Positions 41,546-49,756 of a DNA stretch of 64,000 bases are shown here, in pieces. Made by a program: the position numbers and the translations under genes. Where the stretch lies: assembly GCA_004570425.1 (NCBI GenBank), contig SPQJ01000001.1, positions 1 to 64,000 on the forward strand, in the 5' to 3' direction. The first letter of the stretch is position 1; each line of letters begins with the position of its first letter. The notes beneath the pieces were generated by a model. It saw only the letters and a program-made list of their open reading frames with translations. It did no database searches and was not told the origin of the DNA. The stretch comes from Bacillus sp. AZ43 (GTDB lineage: Bacteria > Actinomycetota > Actinomycetes > Mycobacteriales > Geodermatophilaceae).

Positions 41546-42538
41546 TCAGACGCCGAGGGCGCCGTCGACGGCCAGCCGCGCGACGGCGTCGAGGTGCTCG
41601 GCCTCGTCGCCCAGCAGCAGCCGGTCCACCTTGGCCCGCCGCCAGTACAGGTGCGCGTCGTGCTCCCAGGTGAACCCGATGCCCCCGTGCACCTGGATGA
41701 GGGTCTCGGCGGCGTGCTCGAGGACCCGCGCCGCGTAGGCCTTGGCCGCCGACGCGGCGAGCGGGAACTCCTCGGGTGCGGCGTCCGCGGCCCACGCCGC
41801 CCACCACACCAGCGAGCGCAGCTGGTCGACCCCGACCCAGGCGTCGACCAGCATGTGCTTGACCGCCTGGTACGAGCCGATCGGCCGTCCGAACGCGTGC
41901 CGCTCCCGGGCGTAGGCCACCCCGAGCTGGACGGCGCGGTCGGCCGCGCCCAGCCCCTCCGAGGCCAGCACCACCGCGGCGACCCTGCGCGCCCGGGCCC
42001 AGAGCTCTCCGGCGTCCTGGCGCAGCACCTGCCGCTCGGTCAGCCGCACGGAGGCCAGGCCGCGGGTGGCGTCGATCGGCGGGCCGCCGCGCACCTCGCC
42101 GTCGCCGACGACGAGGGCGTCGCCGTCGAGGGCGAGGAACCGGGTGGCGCCGAGGGCGTCGATCGAGGGGGCGGAGCCGTCGGCCGGCCCGTCGAGCACG
42201 GCGAACGCGATCGACCCGTCGGCCAGCGCCGCGGCGAGCTCGGGGTGGTCGGCCAGGAGGACGGCGGCCCGGGCCGCGGTCACCAGCGAGGGGCCGGCCA
42301 GCACGGCACCCCCCTGCTCCGCGACGACGGCGAGGTCGAGCAGCGAGCCACCGGCGCCCCCCGCCTCCTCCGCCACGGTGATCCCGAGGAAGCCGATGTC
42401 GGCCAGCGCCTCGTGCCCCGGCTCGACGGTCCCGCCCTCGAGGGCCGCCCGGGCCGCGGAGGCGGACGCCGAGCCGCTGAAGAACTGCCGGGCGCCGGCC
42501 GCGGCGTCGCGCTGGTCGGTGTCGAGGTCGAAGTTCAC
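41546..42538 (-). CDS. Acyl-CoA dehydrogenase, short partner subunit
   Basis: A 330-residue acyl-CoA dehydrogenase-like protein, shorter than the canonical ~380-400. The N-terminal helical part is brief and the middle beta-domain reduced, while the C-terminal helical domain (RERHAFGRPIGSYQAVKHMLVD, ETLIQVHGGIGFTWEHDAHLYWRRAK) is intact. Overlapping GTGA coupling to a full-length partner suggests a heteromeric FadE pair, as in actinobacterial steroid side-chain enzymes. The active-site base may come from only one of the two. Confidence 0.88.
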   Translation of the reverse strand: MNFDLDTDQRDAAAGARQFFSGSASASAARAALEGGTVEPGHEALADIGFLGITVAEEAGGAGGSLLDLAVVAEQGGAVLAGPSLVTAARAAVLLADHPELAAALADGSIAFAVLDGPADGSAPSIDALGATRFLALDGDALVVGDGEVRGGPPIDATRGLASVRLTERQVLRQDAGELWARARRVAAVVLASEGLGAADRAVQLGVAYARERHAFGRPIGSYQAVKHMLVDAWVGVDQLRSLVWWAAWAADAAPEEFPLAASAAKAYAARVLEHAAETLIQVHGGIGFTWEHDAHLYWRRAKVDRLLLGDEAEHLDAVARLAVDGALGV

Positions 42539-43752
42539 CGCGAGCCCCCCGAGAACGGCGCCGACTTGTCCAGCCGCGGTTCCGGCGGGAGCCCCAGCAC
42601 CCGCTCCCCGAGGATGTTGCGGAGCACCTGGTCGGTGCCGCCGGCGATCGCCAGCCCCGGCAGGTAGGCCTGCGTGCGCTGCCAGGTGTCGTCGCCGTCG
42701 GCGGTGGCGGCGTAGACGGCCTCGTCGCCGAGCAGCCGCACGCCCGCGTCGGCGGCGAGCCGGGCGGCGGCGGTGCCGGCCAGCTTCCCGGCGCTGGCCT
42801 CGGGGCCGGGCAGCCCGCCCTGGCTGAGCACCGTGAAGCGGCGGTAGCCGGTGTAGCGGGTGGCCAGCAGCTCGACGACGGCGCGCCCGACGGCCTGCCG
42901 GGCGACGACCTGCCGGTCGCCGGGCAGCGCGGGCAGCCGGTCACGGGCGTGCACGGCGAGCGACTCGACGGGGACGCCGATGTCGCTGCCCGCCCCGCCG
43001 ATGGCGACCCGCTCGTTCATCAGCGTCGTCAGCGCCACCCGCCAGCCCTCGCCGGGCTCGCCCAGCCGCTCGGAGTCGGGGATGCGGACGTCGTCGAAGA
43101 AGACCTCGTTGAACCCCGCCCCGCCGGCCATCTGGCGCAGCGGCCGCACGGTCACCCCGGGTGCGTGCATGTCGACGACGAACATCGTCAGGCCGGCGTG
43201 CTTGGGCCGCTCCGGGTCGGTGCGGGTGAGCAGGATGCCGTAGTCGGCGACGTGCGCGAGCGTCGTCCAGACCTTCTGGCCGTTGACCACCCAGTCGTCG
43301 CCGTCGCGGACGGCGGTGGTGCGCAGCGCCGCGAGGTCGGAGCCGGACGCCGGCTCGCTGAACAGCTGGCACCAGACGTCGTCGGCGCGCAGCAGCCGGG
43401 CGAGGTAGCGCCCCTTCTGGTCGTCGCTGCCGTGCGCGATGACCGTCGGGCCGCACATCCCCAGGCCGATGTGGTTGATCAGCGTGGGGATGCGGGCGCG
43501 GGCGAACTCCTGCGCGGCGATCGCCTGCTGCACCAGCGTGCCGCCCTGCCCGCCGTGCTCGCGGGCCCAGGTGATGCCGACCAGGCCCGCCTCGGCGAGC
43601 ACCCGCTGCGTGGCCCGGAACTCGGCCTGGTGGGTGGCCGGGTCGACCGACTCCCCAGGTGCGACGTGCAGCAGCTCCCCGGCGTGCTGGTCGAGCAGGC
43701 GCCGGACGTGGGCCCGGTACTCGGCTTCCTCGGGGCTGTCGTCGAAGTCCAC
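42535..43752 (-). CDS. Acyl-CoA dehydrogenase, full-length partner
   Basis: A 405-residue acyl-CoA dehydrogenase. WCQLFSEPASGSDLAALRTTA is the FAD-binding middle-domain signature, and VVNGQKVWTTLAHVADYG and AGGAGFNEVFFDDVRIPDSERLG follow. GTG 43752 (VDFDDSPEEAEYR) was preferred over earlier codons because the fold begins there. It is the first gene of a minus-strand operon with the short partner and the hydratase. The TetR gene is divergent, with an operator dyad between. Confidence 0.9.
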   Translation of the reverse strand: MDFDDSPEEAEYRAHVRRLLDQHAGELLHVAPGESVDPATHQAEFRATQRVLAEAGLVGITWAREHGGQGGTLVQQAIAAQEFARARIPTLINHIGLGMCGPTVIAHGSDDQKGRYLARLLRADDVWCQLFSEPASGSDLAALRTTAVRDGDDWVVNGQKVWTTLAHVADYGILLTRTDPERPKHAGLTMFVVDMHAPGVTVRPLRQMAGGAGFNEVFFDDVRIPDSERLGEPGEGWRVALTTLMNERVAIGGAGSDIGVPVESLAVHARDRLPALPGDRQVVARQAVGRAVVELLATRYTGYRRFTVLSQGGLPGPEASAGKLAGTAAARLAADAGVRLLGDEAVYAATADGDDTWQRTQAYLPGLAIAGGTDQVLRNILGERVLGLPPEPRLDKSAPFSGGSR

Positions 43753-43809
43753 GGGCGGGCGCCTCTCGTCGGTGAGCGGGTCGCGGGGAGCGTGACAGCC
43801 CTCACCTGT

Positions 43810-43829
43810 AACGGTCAACGGTGACTGTT
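43810..43829. promoter_or_regulatory. TetR-type operator dyad
   Basis: AACGGTCA and TGACTGTT are inverted around ACGG: six of eight outer pairs and the inner GTCA/TGAC are exact. It lies between the divergent dehydrogenase operon and the TetR gene, in the promoter zone of both. The TetR gene has TACGCT (43849-43854) seven bases before its GTG. Confidence 0.65.
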
Positions 43830-43861
43830 GCCGGGGGGCCCGTCGGCCTACGCTTCGCCCG

Positions 43862-44506
43862 GTGACCGCCGAGCCGCTCGACTCCCCCGGCCCCCGATCC
43901 CGGTCGGAGCGGACCGCGGACAGCCGGCTGCTGATCCTCGACGCGGCGGTGGCGTGCCTGGTCGAGGAGGGCTACGCCGGCGCCTCCACGCTCGCGGTGC
44001 AGGCCCGGGCCGGGGTGTCCCGCGGCCGGCTGCTGCACCACTTCCCGTCCCGCGCCGAGCTGCTCGTCGCAGCCGCCGAGCACCTCGCGACCACGCAGCT
44101 CGAGGAGGTCCGCAGCCGTGCCGCGGCCCTGATGGACGACGAGCCGGCCGGCGCCGAGCGGGTCGACCGGGCCATCGACCTCATGTGGGCGACGTTCCTC
44201 GAGCCGCCGTTCTGGGCGGCGATGGAGCTGTGGACGGCGGCCCGCACCGACCCCACCCTCCGCGCCGCCCTGCGCGGCGAGGAGCGCCGGCTGCGGGCGG
44301 CGATCGCCGCGGTGGCCGACGGGATCTGGGGTCCCGAGATCACCCGCTCGCCGCTGTACGCCGAGCTGACCGAGCTGCTGTTCACCAGCATGCGCGGGGT
44401 CGCGCTGGTCTACGCGTTCGAGGACCGGCCGGCGGCGACCGACCCGCACCTGGCCCTCTGGAAGCGGCTCGCCGCGCGGATGCTGGCCCTCGACAGTCAG
44501 GGTTGA
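43862..44506 (+). CDS. TetR-family regulator of the acyl-CoA cluster
   Basis: A 214-residue repressor. The helix-turn-helix is in LDAAVACLVEEGYAGASTLAVQARAGVSRGRLLHHFPSRAELL (about 27-68). The C-terminal ligand domain is helical with FLEPPFWAAMELWTAARTD. Its ligand is presumably an acyl-CoA of the pathway. It lies divergent from the dehydrogenase operon and 68 bp before the CoA-ligase gene, which may be in its own transcript. Confidence 0.88.
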   Translation: MTAEPLDSPGPRSRSERTADSRLLILDAAVACLVEEGYAGASTLAVQARAGVSRGRLLHHFPSRAELLVAAAEHLATTQLEEVRSRAAALMDDEPAGAERVDRAIDLMWATFLEPPFWAAMELWTAARTDPTLRAALRGEERRLRAAIAAVADGIWGPEITRSPLYAELTELLFTSMRGVALVYAFEDRPAATDPHLALWKRLAARMLALDSQG

Positions 44507-44574
44507 CCGGCCACCGCTGCCCCACCAGCATGACGCAGGTCACATCCGCGCCGTCGCCAGCCCGGAGGAGCACC

Positions 44575-46143
44575 ATGACCGTCCCCGACCTGATGGGCCG
44601 CGGCATGACCATGAGCGACCAGCTCGCCCGGCACGCACGGACGACGCCCGACGTCGCCGCGCTGCGCTTCGACGGCCGGGGGCGCAGCTACGCCGAGCTC
44701 GACGAGCGGGTCACCCGGCTGGCGCGGGCGCTCCGGCAGCGCGGGGTCGCACCCGGCGACCGGATCGCCGTGCTCGCGCTCAACGGCATGGAGACGTGGG
44801 AGGCCTACCTCGCCGGCGTCCGGCTCGGCGCGATCGTCGTCCCGGTGAACTTCCGGCTGGTGGCCGACGAGGTCGCCTACGTGCTCGACGACTCCGGCGC
44901 CGTCGCGCTCGTGGTCGACGCCCCGCTGGCCGAGCTCGGCGCCAAGGCCCGCGAGCAGGCGCCGTCGGTCACGACGACGCTGGTGATCGGCGGCGACTAC
45001 GAGGAGGCCCTCGCGGCGGCGGGCAGCGAGCCGCTCGACGTCACCGTCGACGAGGGCCAGCCCGCGTTCATCATGTACACGTCCGGGACCACCGGCCGCC
45101 CCAAGGGCGCGGTGCTGACCCACCGCAACCTGCTGATGCACGTCTTCAGCCAGCTCGTCACGCTCGGCGCCGACCTGGCGGCCGAACGCGTCACGGCGCC
45201 CGGGGCACCGATGTTCCACATCGCCGGTCTCGCGGGCGGGCTGCCGCCGCTGCTCGTCGGCGGCACGAACGTGATCATGCGATCGGGAGGTTTCGACCCG
45301 GTGGCCCTGCTCGACCTGGTCGAGCGCGAGCGGATCAACAGCCTCTTCCTGGTGCCGGCCATGTGGGCCGCCGTGGTCGCCGTCCCCGGCATCGCCTCCC
45401 GCGACCTGTCCTGCCTGACCCGCATCTCGTGGGGCGCGGCGCCGGCCTCGACCACCCTGCTGCGCACGCTCATCGACACGTTCCCGCAGGCGGAGGTGAT
45501 GACCGCGTTCGGACAGACCGAGTGCAGTCCGGTCACCTGCCTGCTGCGCGGCGAGGACTCGGTGCGCAAGATCGGGTCGGTCGGCACCCCGATGCTCAAC
45601 GTCGAGGTGCGCATCGTCGACGACGCCATGCACGACGTCCCCCGCGGCGAGGTCGGCGAGATCGTCTACCGCAGCCCGATGGTGATGAAGGAGTACTGGA
45701 ACAAGCCCGACGCGACCGCCGTGGCGTTCGCCGGCGGATGGTTCCACTCCGGCGACCTGGTGCGCCAGGACGAGGACGGCTACCTCTACGTCGTCGACCG
45801 CAAGAAGGACATGATCATCTCCGGCGGCGAGAACATCTACTGCGCCGAGGTCGAGGACGTGCTGGCCGCCCACCCGAAGGTCGCCGAGGTGGCGCTGATC
45901 GGCGTGCCCGACACCCGCTACGGCGAGGCACCGCTGGCCGTCGTCGCGCCGCGCGACCCGGCCGACCCGCCGACGCCGGACGAGCTGGACGCCTGGTGCC
46001 GGGAGAAGCTCGCCCGCTACAAGAACCCGCGCGAGTACTCCGTCGTCGCGGCGCTGCCCCGCAACCCCAGCGGCAAGGTGCTCAAGACGACGCTGCGCCA
46101 GGAGCGCGCGGCGGGCTCGCTGATCGCCGAGCCGGTGGTCTAG
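44575..46143 (+). CDS. Acyl-CoA synthetase (AMP-dependent ligase), cluster member
   Basis: A 522-residue ANL-family ligase: FIMYTSGTTGRPKGAVLTH (P-loop, about 164-182), MTAFGQTECSPVT, GWFHSGDLVRQDEDGYLYVVDRKKDMIISGGENIY, and the C-terminal Lys in NPSGKVLKTTLR. GGAGGAG lies six bases before the ATG. It activates a carboxylic acid to its CoA ester with ATP, the entry step for the dehydrogenases and hydratase nearby. The stop shares a CTAG with the convergent response-regulator stop. Confidence 0.92.
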   Translation: MTVPDLMGRGMTMSDQLARHARTTPDVAALRFDGRGRSYAELDERVTRLARALRQRGVAPGDRIAVLALNGMETWEAYLAGVRLGAIVVPVNFRLVADEVAYVLDDSGAVALVVDAPLAELGAKAREQAPSVTTTLVIGGDYEEALAAAGSEPLDVTVDEGQPAFIMYTSGTTGRPKGAVLTHRNLLMHVFSQLVTLGADLAAERVTAPGAPMFHIAGLAGGLPPLLVGGTNVIMRSGGFDPVALLDLVERERINSLFLVPAMWAAVVAVPGIASRDLSCLTRISWGAAPASTTLLRTLIDTFPQAEVMTAFGQTECSPVTCLLRGEDSVRKIGSVGTPMLNVEVRIVDDAMHDVPRGEVGEIVYRSPMVMKEYWNKPDATAVAFAGGWFHSGDLVRQDEDGYLYVVDRKKDMIISGGENIYCAEVEDVLAAHPKVAEVALIGVPDTRYGEAPLAVVAPRDPADPPTPDELDAWCREKLARYKNPREYSVVAALPRNPSGKVLKTTLRQERAAGSLIAEPVV

Positions 46144-46808
46144 CTCCGGCCGCCGGGGCGCACGAGCCCCGACTCGTAGGCCACGACGACCGCCTGGACC
46201 CGGTCGCGCACGCCGAGCTTGGCGAGCACGCGCGCCACGTGCGTCTTCACCGTGCCCTCGCCGAGGACGAGGTGCCCGGCGATCTCCGCGTTCGACAGCC
46301 CCCGCGCCACCAGCCGCAGCACCTCCTCCTCCCGCGGCGTCAGCTCCGCCAGGCCGGGCGGCCGGGCGGACGACGTTCCCGCGCGGCGGACGAAGTCGTC
46401 GAGCAGGCGGCGCAGCAACGCCGGTGCGAGCAGCGAGTCACCGCCCGACGCCGTCCGGACCGCGGTCACCAGCTGGTCGCGCGGCATGGACTTGAGCAGG
46501 AAGCCGGTGGCACCGGCGCGCAGCGCCTCGACGACGTGCTCGTCGGCGTCGAAGGTCGTGAGGACGACCACCGCCGTGTCCACGGCCGGGTCCGCGCAGA
46601 TGCGCCGGGCGGCCTGGATCCCGTCCACCCGCGGCATGCGGATGTCGACCAGGGCGACGTCGGGACGCAGGTCGCGGCAGAGGGAGACCGCCTCCGCCCC
46701 GTCCGACGCCTCGCCGACGACCTCGATGCCGGGCTCGGCCTCGAGGATCATGCGCAGCCCGGCGCGGACGAGCGCCTCGTCGTCGGCCAGGAGGACGCGG
46801 ACGGTCAT
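46140..46808 (-). CDS. NarL-type response regulator (system 2)
   Basis: A 222-residue regulator, strongly like the regulator at 39977-40633: receiver with LLADDE (Asp9-Asp10 region), VALVDIRMP (phospho-Asp), LLKS, and LuxR HTH LTPREEEVLRLVARGLSNAEIAGHLVLGEGTVKTHV. ATG overlaps the kinase stop (ATGA). The terminal residues YESGLVRPGG are shared with system 1. It probably controls the divergent membrane-protein gene at 48173. Confidence 0.92.
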   Translation of the reverse strand: MTVRVLLADDEALVRAGLRMILEAEPGIEVVGEASDGAEAVSLCRDLRPDVALVDIRMPRVDGIQAARRICADPAVDTAVVVLTTFDADEHVVEALRAGATGFLLKSMPRDQLVTAVRTASGGDSLLAPALLRRLLDDFVRRAGTSSARPPGLAELTPREEEVLRLVARGLSNAEIAGHLVLGEGTVKTHVARVLAKLGVRDRVQAVVVAYESGLVRPGGRS

Positions 46809-47983
46809 GTGGCGACGCGCTCCGGCGCGGGGACGGGCAGGACGACCGAGGTCCGCCACCCGGGGCCGTCGGCGCGCGGGCCGGCGTCCACCCGGCCGTC
46901 GAAGAGAGCGGCCCGTTCGCGGATGCCCGCCAGCCCGAAGCCGGGCGGCCCGGCGTCGGTCTCCGTGCCGTCCCCGTCGTCGACCACCTCGACCCGCAGG
47001 GCCCGCTCCCCGTAGTGCAGCCGGACCTCGATGCGGGCACCGGCCGCGTGCCGCACCGCGTTGGTCAGCGACTCCTGGACGATGCGGTGGGCGGCCGCCT
47101 CGACGGCGGCGGGCAGCGGGCGGACCGCGCCCTCGCGCACGACCGTCGCACGGGCCGTCTCGGCCAGCGGCTCGACGTCCGCCAGGGTGCCGGGCCGCGG
47201 GTCGCCGGCACCCCCGCGCTCGGCGGGTCCGCGCAGCAGCCGCAGCAGCCGGTGCAGGTCCTCGAGCGCCGTCCGGCCCGAGGTGAGGACGACGTCCAGC
47301 GCGGCGGCCGCCTCCGGCTCGCGGCGGCCGAGCCGGGCCTGCGCGGCGTCGGCGTGCAGCAGCATCAACGTCACGCCGTGCCCGACCACGTCGTGCATCT
47401 CGCGGGCGATCCGCCGGCGCTCGGTGTCCACCGCCGCCTCGCGCGCCAGCTCCTCCTCGCGCGCCCGCGTCCGGGCGGCCGTCGCCTCCCGCTCCGCGGC
47501 CACCGCCCGGTCCAGCCGCTCGCGGGCCAGCCGGGCGAAGACCCAGACGACGACCGGGATCGCGGCGTTCGCGATCTCGTCGACCACCCGGACGTCGGGG
47601 CGGACGAACGGGTAGAGCTCGACGGCCGCCAGGATCGCCAGCAGTCCGAGCAGCGCCTCGCGTCGCCGGTCGGCGTACTGGGCCACCGAGTAGGTGGCGA
47701 CGAGGACGGCTATGAAGCCCGACAGCACGGGGGCGTCGCCGAGCACGGTCTGGAACGCCAGCCCGCCCGCCACCGCGCACGCGGCGGTGAGCGGCCGCGT
47801 GCGGCGCAGCACGAGGCTGCCGGTCATGACCGCGAACGCGACGACCTGCAGCGGCAGCTGCGGGGGGATCTCCTCCGCCAGCGCGGTCAGCTCCGCCTGG
47901 GCGGCCAGGGTCAGGGTCGCCGCGAGCACCGCGTCGCGCACCCACAGCGGGAGGCCGCGCCACCTGGTCCAGAGTCCGGACAT
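46805..47983 (-). CDS. NarL-type sensor histidine kinase (system 2)
   Basis: A 392-residue kinase with four to five membrane helices (about 15-150), coiled coil, HisKA_3 box IAREMHDVVGHGVTLMLLHAD and ATPase IVQESLTNAVRHAAGA and GFGLAGIRERA. ATG lies six bases after TACGCT on the minus strand, again leaderless. Architecture, size and neighbour are the same as system 1. Confidence 0.9.
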   Translation of the reverse strand: MSGLWTRWRGLPLWVRDAVLAATLTLAAQAELTALAEEIPPQLPLQVVAFAVMTGSLVLRRTRPLTAACAVAGGLAFQTVLGDAPVLSGFIAVLVATYSVAQYADRRREALLGLLAILAAVELYPFVRPDVRVVDEIANAAIPVVVWVFARLARERLDRAVAAEREATAARTRAREEELAREAAVDTERRRIAREMHDVVGHGVTLMLLHADAAQARLGRREPEAAAALDVVLTSGRTALEDLHRLLRLLRGPAERGGAGDPRPGTLADVEPLAETARATVVREGAVRPLPAAVEAAAHRIVQESLTNAVRHAAGARIEVRLHYGERALRVEVVDDGDGTETDAGPPGFGLAGIRERAALFDGRVDAGPRADGPGWRTSVVLPVPAPERVAT

Positions 47984-48172
47984 GGCCGGAGCGTAGGGCG
48001 GACCGGGCCCTCCGGAGGTCTGTCGCGCGGCCGATCACCCGTCCGCCGGACGGCGGACCGGGGTGCCCGGCGCTCACCGTCGGATCTGCCCCGGGACGGA
48101 CGGCCGGCCGGCGCTGCCGGTCCAGCGTGGGGGCCGTCGGCGCGACGGTCGCGCCGCCCGAGGAGGCCCGAC

Positions 48173-48805
48173 ATGACCACCACCGTCGTCCCCGATGCCG
48201 CCGTCCGCCCGCGCCGGCGGGGCGCGCCACTCGCCGCCGTCGCCGGCGTGCTCGCGCTCGTCGCGTTCGCCGCGGCGGCCGTCGTCTTCAACGATCCGCT
48301 GCGCGGCGCGTCGACCCCGGATGAGGCGGCCGCAGCCCTGGAGGGCTCGTCGATCACCCTGGCGGCGACGCTCCTGGGCGCCTATGCCCTGCTGGCGATC
48401 GCGGTCACCGGGCGGCTGGCCGTCCGGCTGGCGAGGGGCGGTGAGAGCGCCTCGACCCGGCTGCTGCCGCTGCTCGGCGCCGGGCACGTGCTCCTGCTGA
48501 CCGCCGCCTTCGCCGCTCCCGCCGCCGCGCTCGCCGTCGGCAGCCAGGTGTTCACCGGCGGCGTCAGCGCGACGGGTGCGGAGACGGCGCTGGTCCTGAT
48601 GAACCTCGCCCACCCGATGGCCGCCTGGGTGGGGGCCGGCTTCCTGATCGCCGTCGCGGTCGCCGCCCGGGACTCCCGGCCGCTGGCGGTCGTCAGCGGA
48701 GTCTTCGCCCTCGGGCTCCTGCTGCCCCCCGTCGGCTGGGCCGTCACCTACCTGATGCCGTTCTGGTTCGCCGGGGTCGGCATCTGGCTCTGGCGCCGGG
48801 GCTGA
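48173..48805 (+). CDS. Multi-pass membrane protein beside two-component system 2
   Basis: A 210-residue protein with about six helices; GAGGAGG lies seven bases before the ATG. It is divergent from the system-2 kinase across 189 bp, mirroring the layout at 38006-40633. Possible DUF4386-like look, but I do not recognise it firmly. It ends eight bases from the convergent patatin stop. Confidence 0.68.
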   Translation: MTTTVVPDAAVRPRRRGAPLAAVAGVLALVAFAAAAVVFNDPLRGASTPDEAAAALEGSSITLAATLLGAYALLAIAVTGRLAVRLARGGESASTRLLPLLGAGHVLLLTAAFAAPAAALAVGSQVFTGGVSATGAETALVLMNLAHPMAAWVGAGFLIAVAVAARDSRPLAVVSGVFALGLLLPPVGWAVTYLMPFWFAGVGIWLWRRG

Positions 48806-48812
48806 GCCCGGC

Positions 48813-49667
48813 TCAGCCGTGCCAGACGTCGGCGATCCGGGCAGCCACCGACGCCGCCTGGGCACGGCCCGCCCGGGCCGACGGGGCCCGCGCGGCGGGG
48901 TCGAGGACGTTGCGGCCGATCGCCGCCCGGCTCGTCCGGTCGGGCGAGACGACCGCGACGCGGGAGACCATGCCGGTGACCTGGGCGTCGACGCTGGCCA
49001 TCGGGCCGATCCCGCGCGGGATCGGCGCCAGCACCACCAGCCGGTCGTAGCCCTGCGCGAGGTCGGCGTTCGCCGCCGAGCGCATGCCGCCGTCGACGTA
49101 CCGGCGCCCGTCGACCGTGACCGGCGGGTAGACCCCGGGGACGGCGCAGCTGGCGGCGACGGCGTGCAGCAGGGGCACCCCGGAGTCGCGGTCGAACACC
49201 CGGAACTCGCCGGTCTCCGCGTCGACGGCGGTGACCTGCAGCAGGCGGTCCACCGGCCAGTCCTTGCCCCCGAGGCGGGCGCCGATCACGTCGAGCCGCT
49301 CCTGCTCCGACGGCGTGGCGCCGGCCTTCTCGGCCGCCAGCGCGAGCGCCCCGATGCGCCGGCGGAACTCGACGTCCCGCCCCCGGCTGCGCAGCAGCGC
49401 CCAGCCGAACTGGGCGAAGGTCGCGCGGTTGAGGCGGGTCGCCTTCTCCCCGGTGGCCGGCTCCAGCTGGCGGCCGTACATCGCCTCGAGGGGCTCACCG
49501 GTGGCCACCTGCGCCCCGACCACCGACCCCGCCGACGTGCCGACGACGAGGTCCGCGCCGGTCAGGTCGGTGCCGACCTCGGCCAGACCCGCGAGCAGGC
49601 CGATCTCCCACGCGATGCCGGTGATGCCGCCGCCCCCGAGGACGAGGGCGGTGCGCTGGTCGCTCAT
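48813..49667 (-). CDS. Patatin-like phospholipase
   Basis: A 284-residue patatin. The oxyanion loop is VLGGGGITGIAWEIG (about 8-22), the nucleophile elbow LVVGTSAGSVVGA has Ser44, and the catalytic Asp is in YVDGGMRSAAN. Both members of the Ser-Asp dyad are present. There is no signal peptide, so it acts inside the cell on lipids. ATG 49667 was chosen because the fold starts at once. It is divergent from an acyl-CoA synthetase gene 89 bp away, suggesting release and activation of fatty acids. Confidence 0.88.
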   Translation of the reverse strand: MSDQRTALVLGGGGITGIAWEIGLLAGLAEVGTDLTGADLVVGTSAGSVVGAQVATGEPLEAMYGRQLEPATGEKATRLNRATFAQFGWALLRSRGRDVEFRRRIGALALAAEKAGATPSEQERLDVIGARLGGKDWPVDRLLQVTAVDAETGEFRVFDRDSGVPLLHAVAASCAVPGVYPPVTVDGRRYVDGGMRSAANADLAQGYDRLVVLAPIPRGIGPMASVDAQVTGMVSRVAVVSPDRTSRAAIGRNVLDPAARAPSARAGRAQAASVAARIADVWHG

Positions 49668-49756
49668 CCCGACATCCTCACAGAACCGCAGGCTCTCGAC
49701 AGGGCGTGTGAGCTGCGCCACGCTGTGTGCCGACGTCCGTCGACGAGAGGAAGCGC

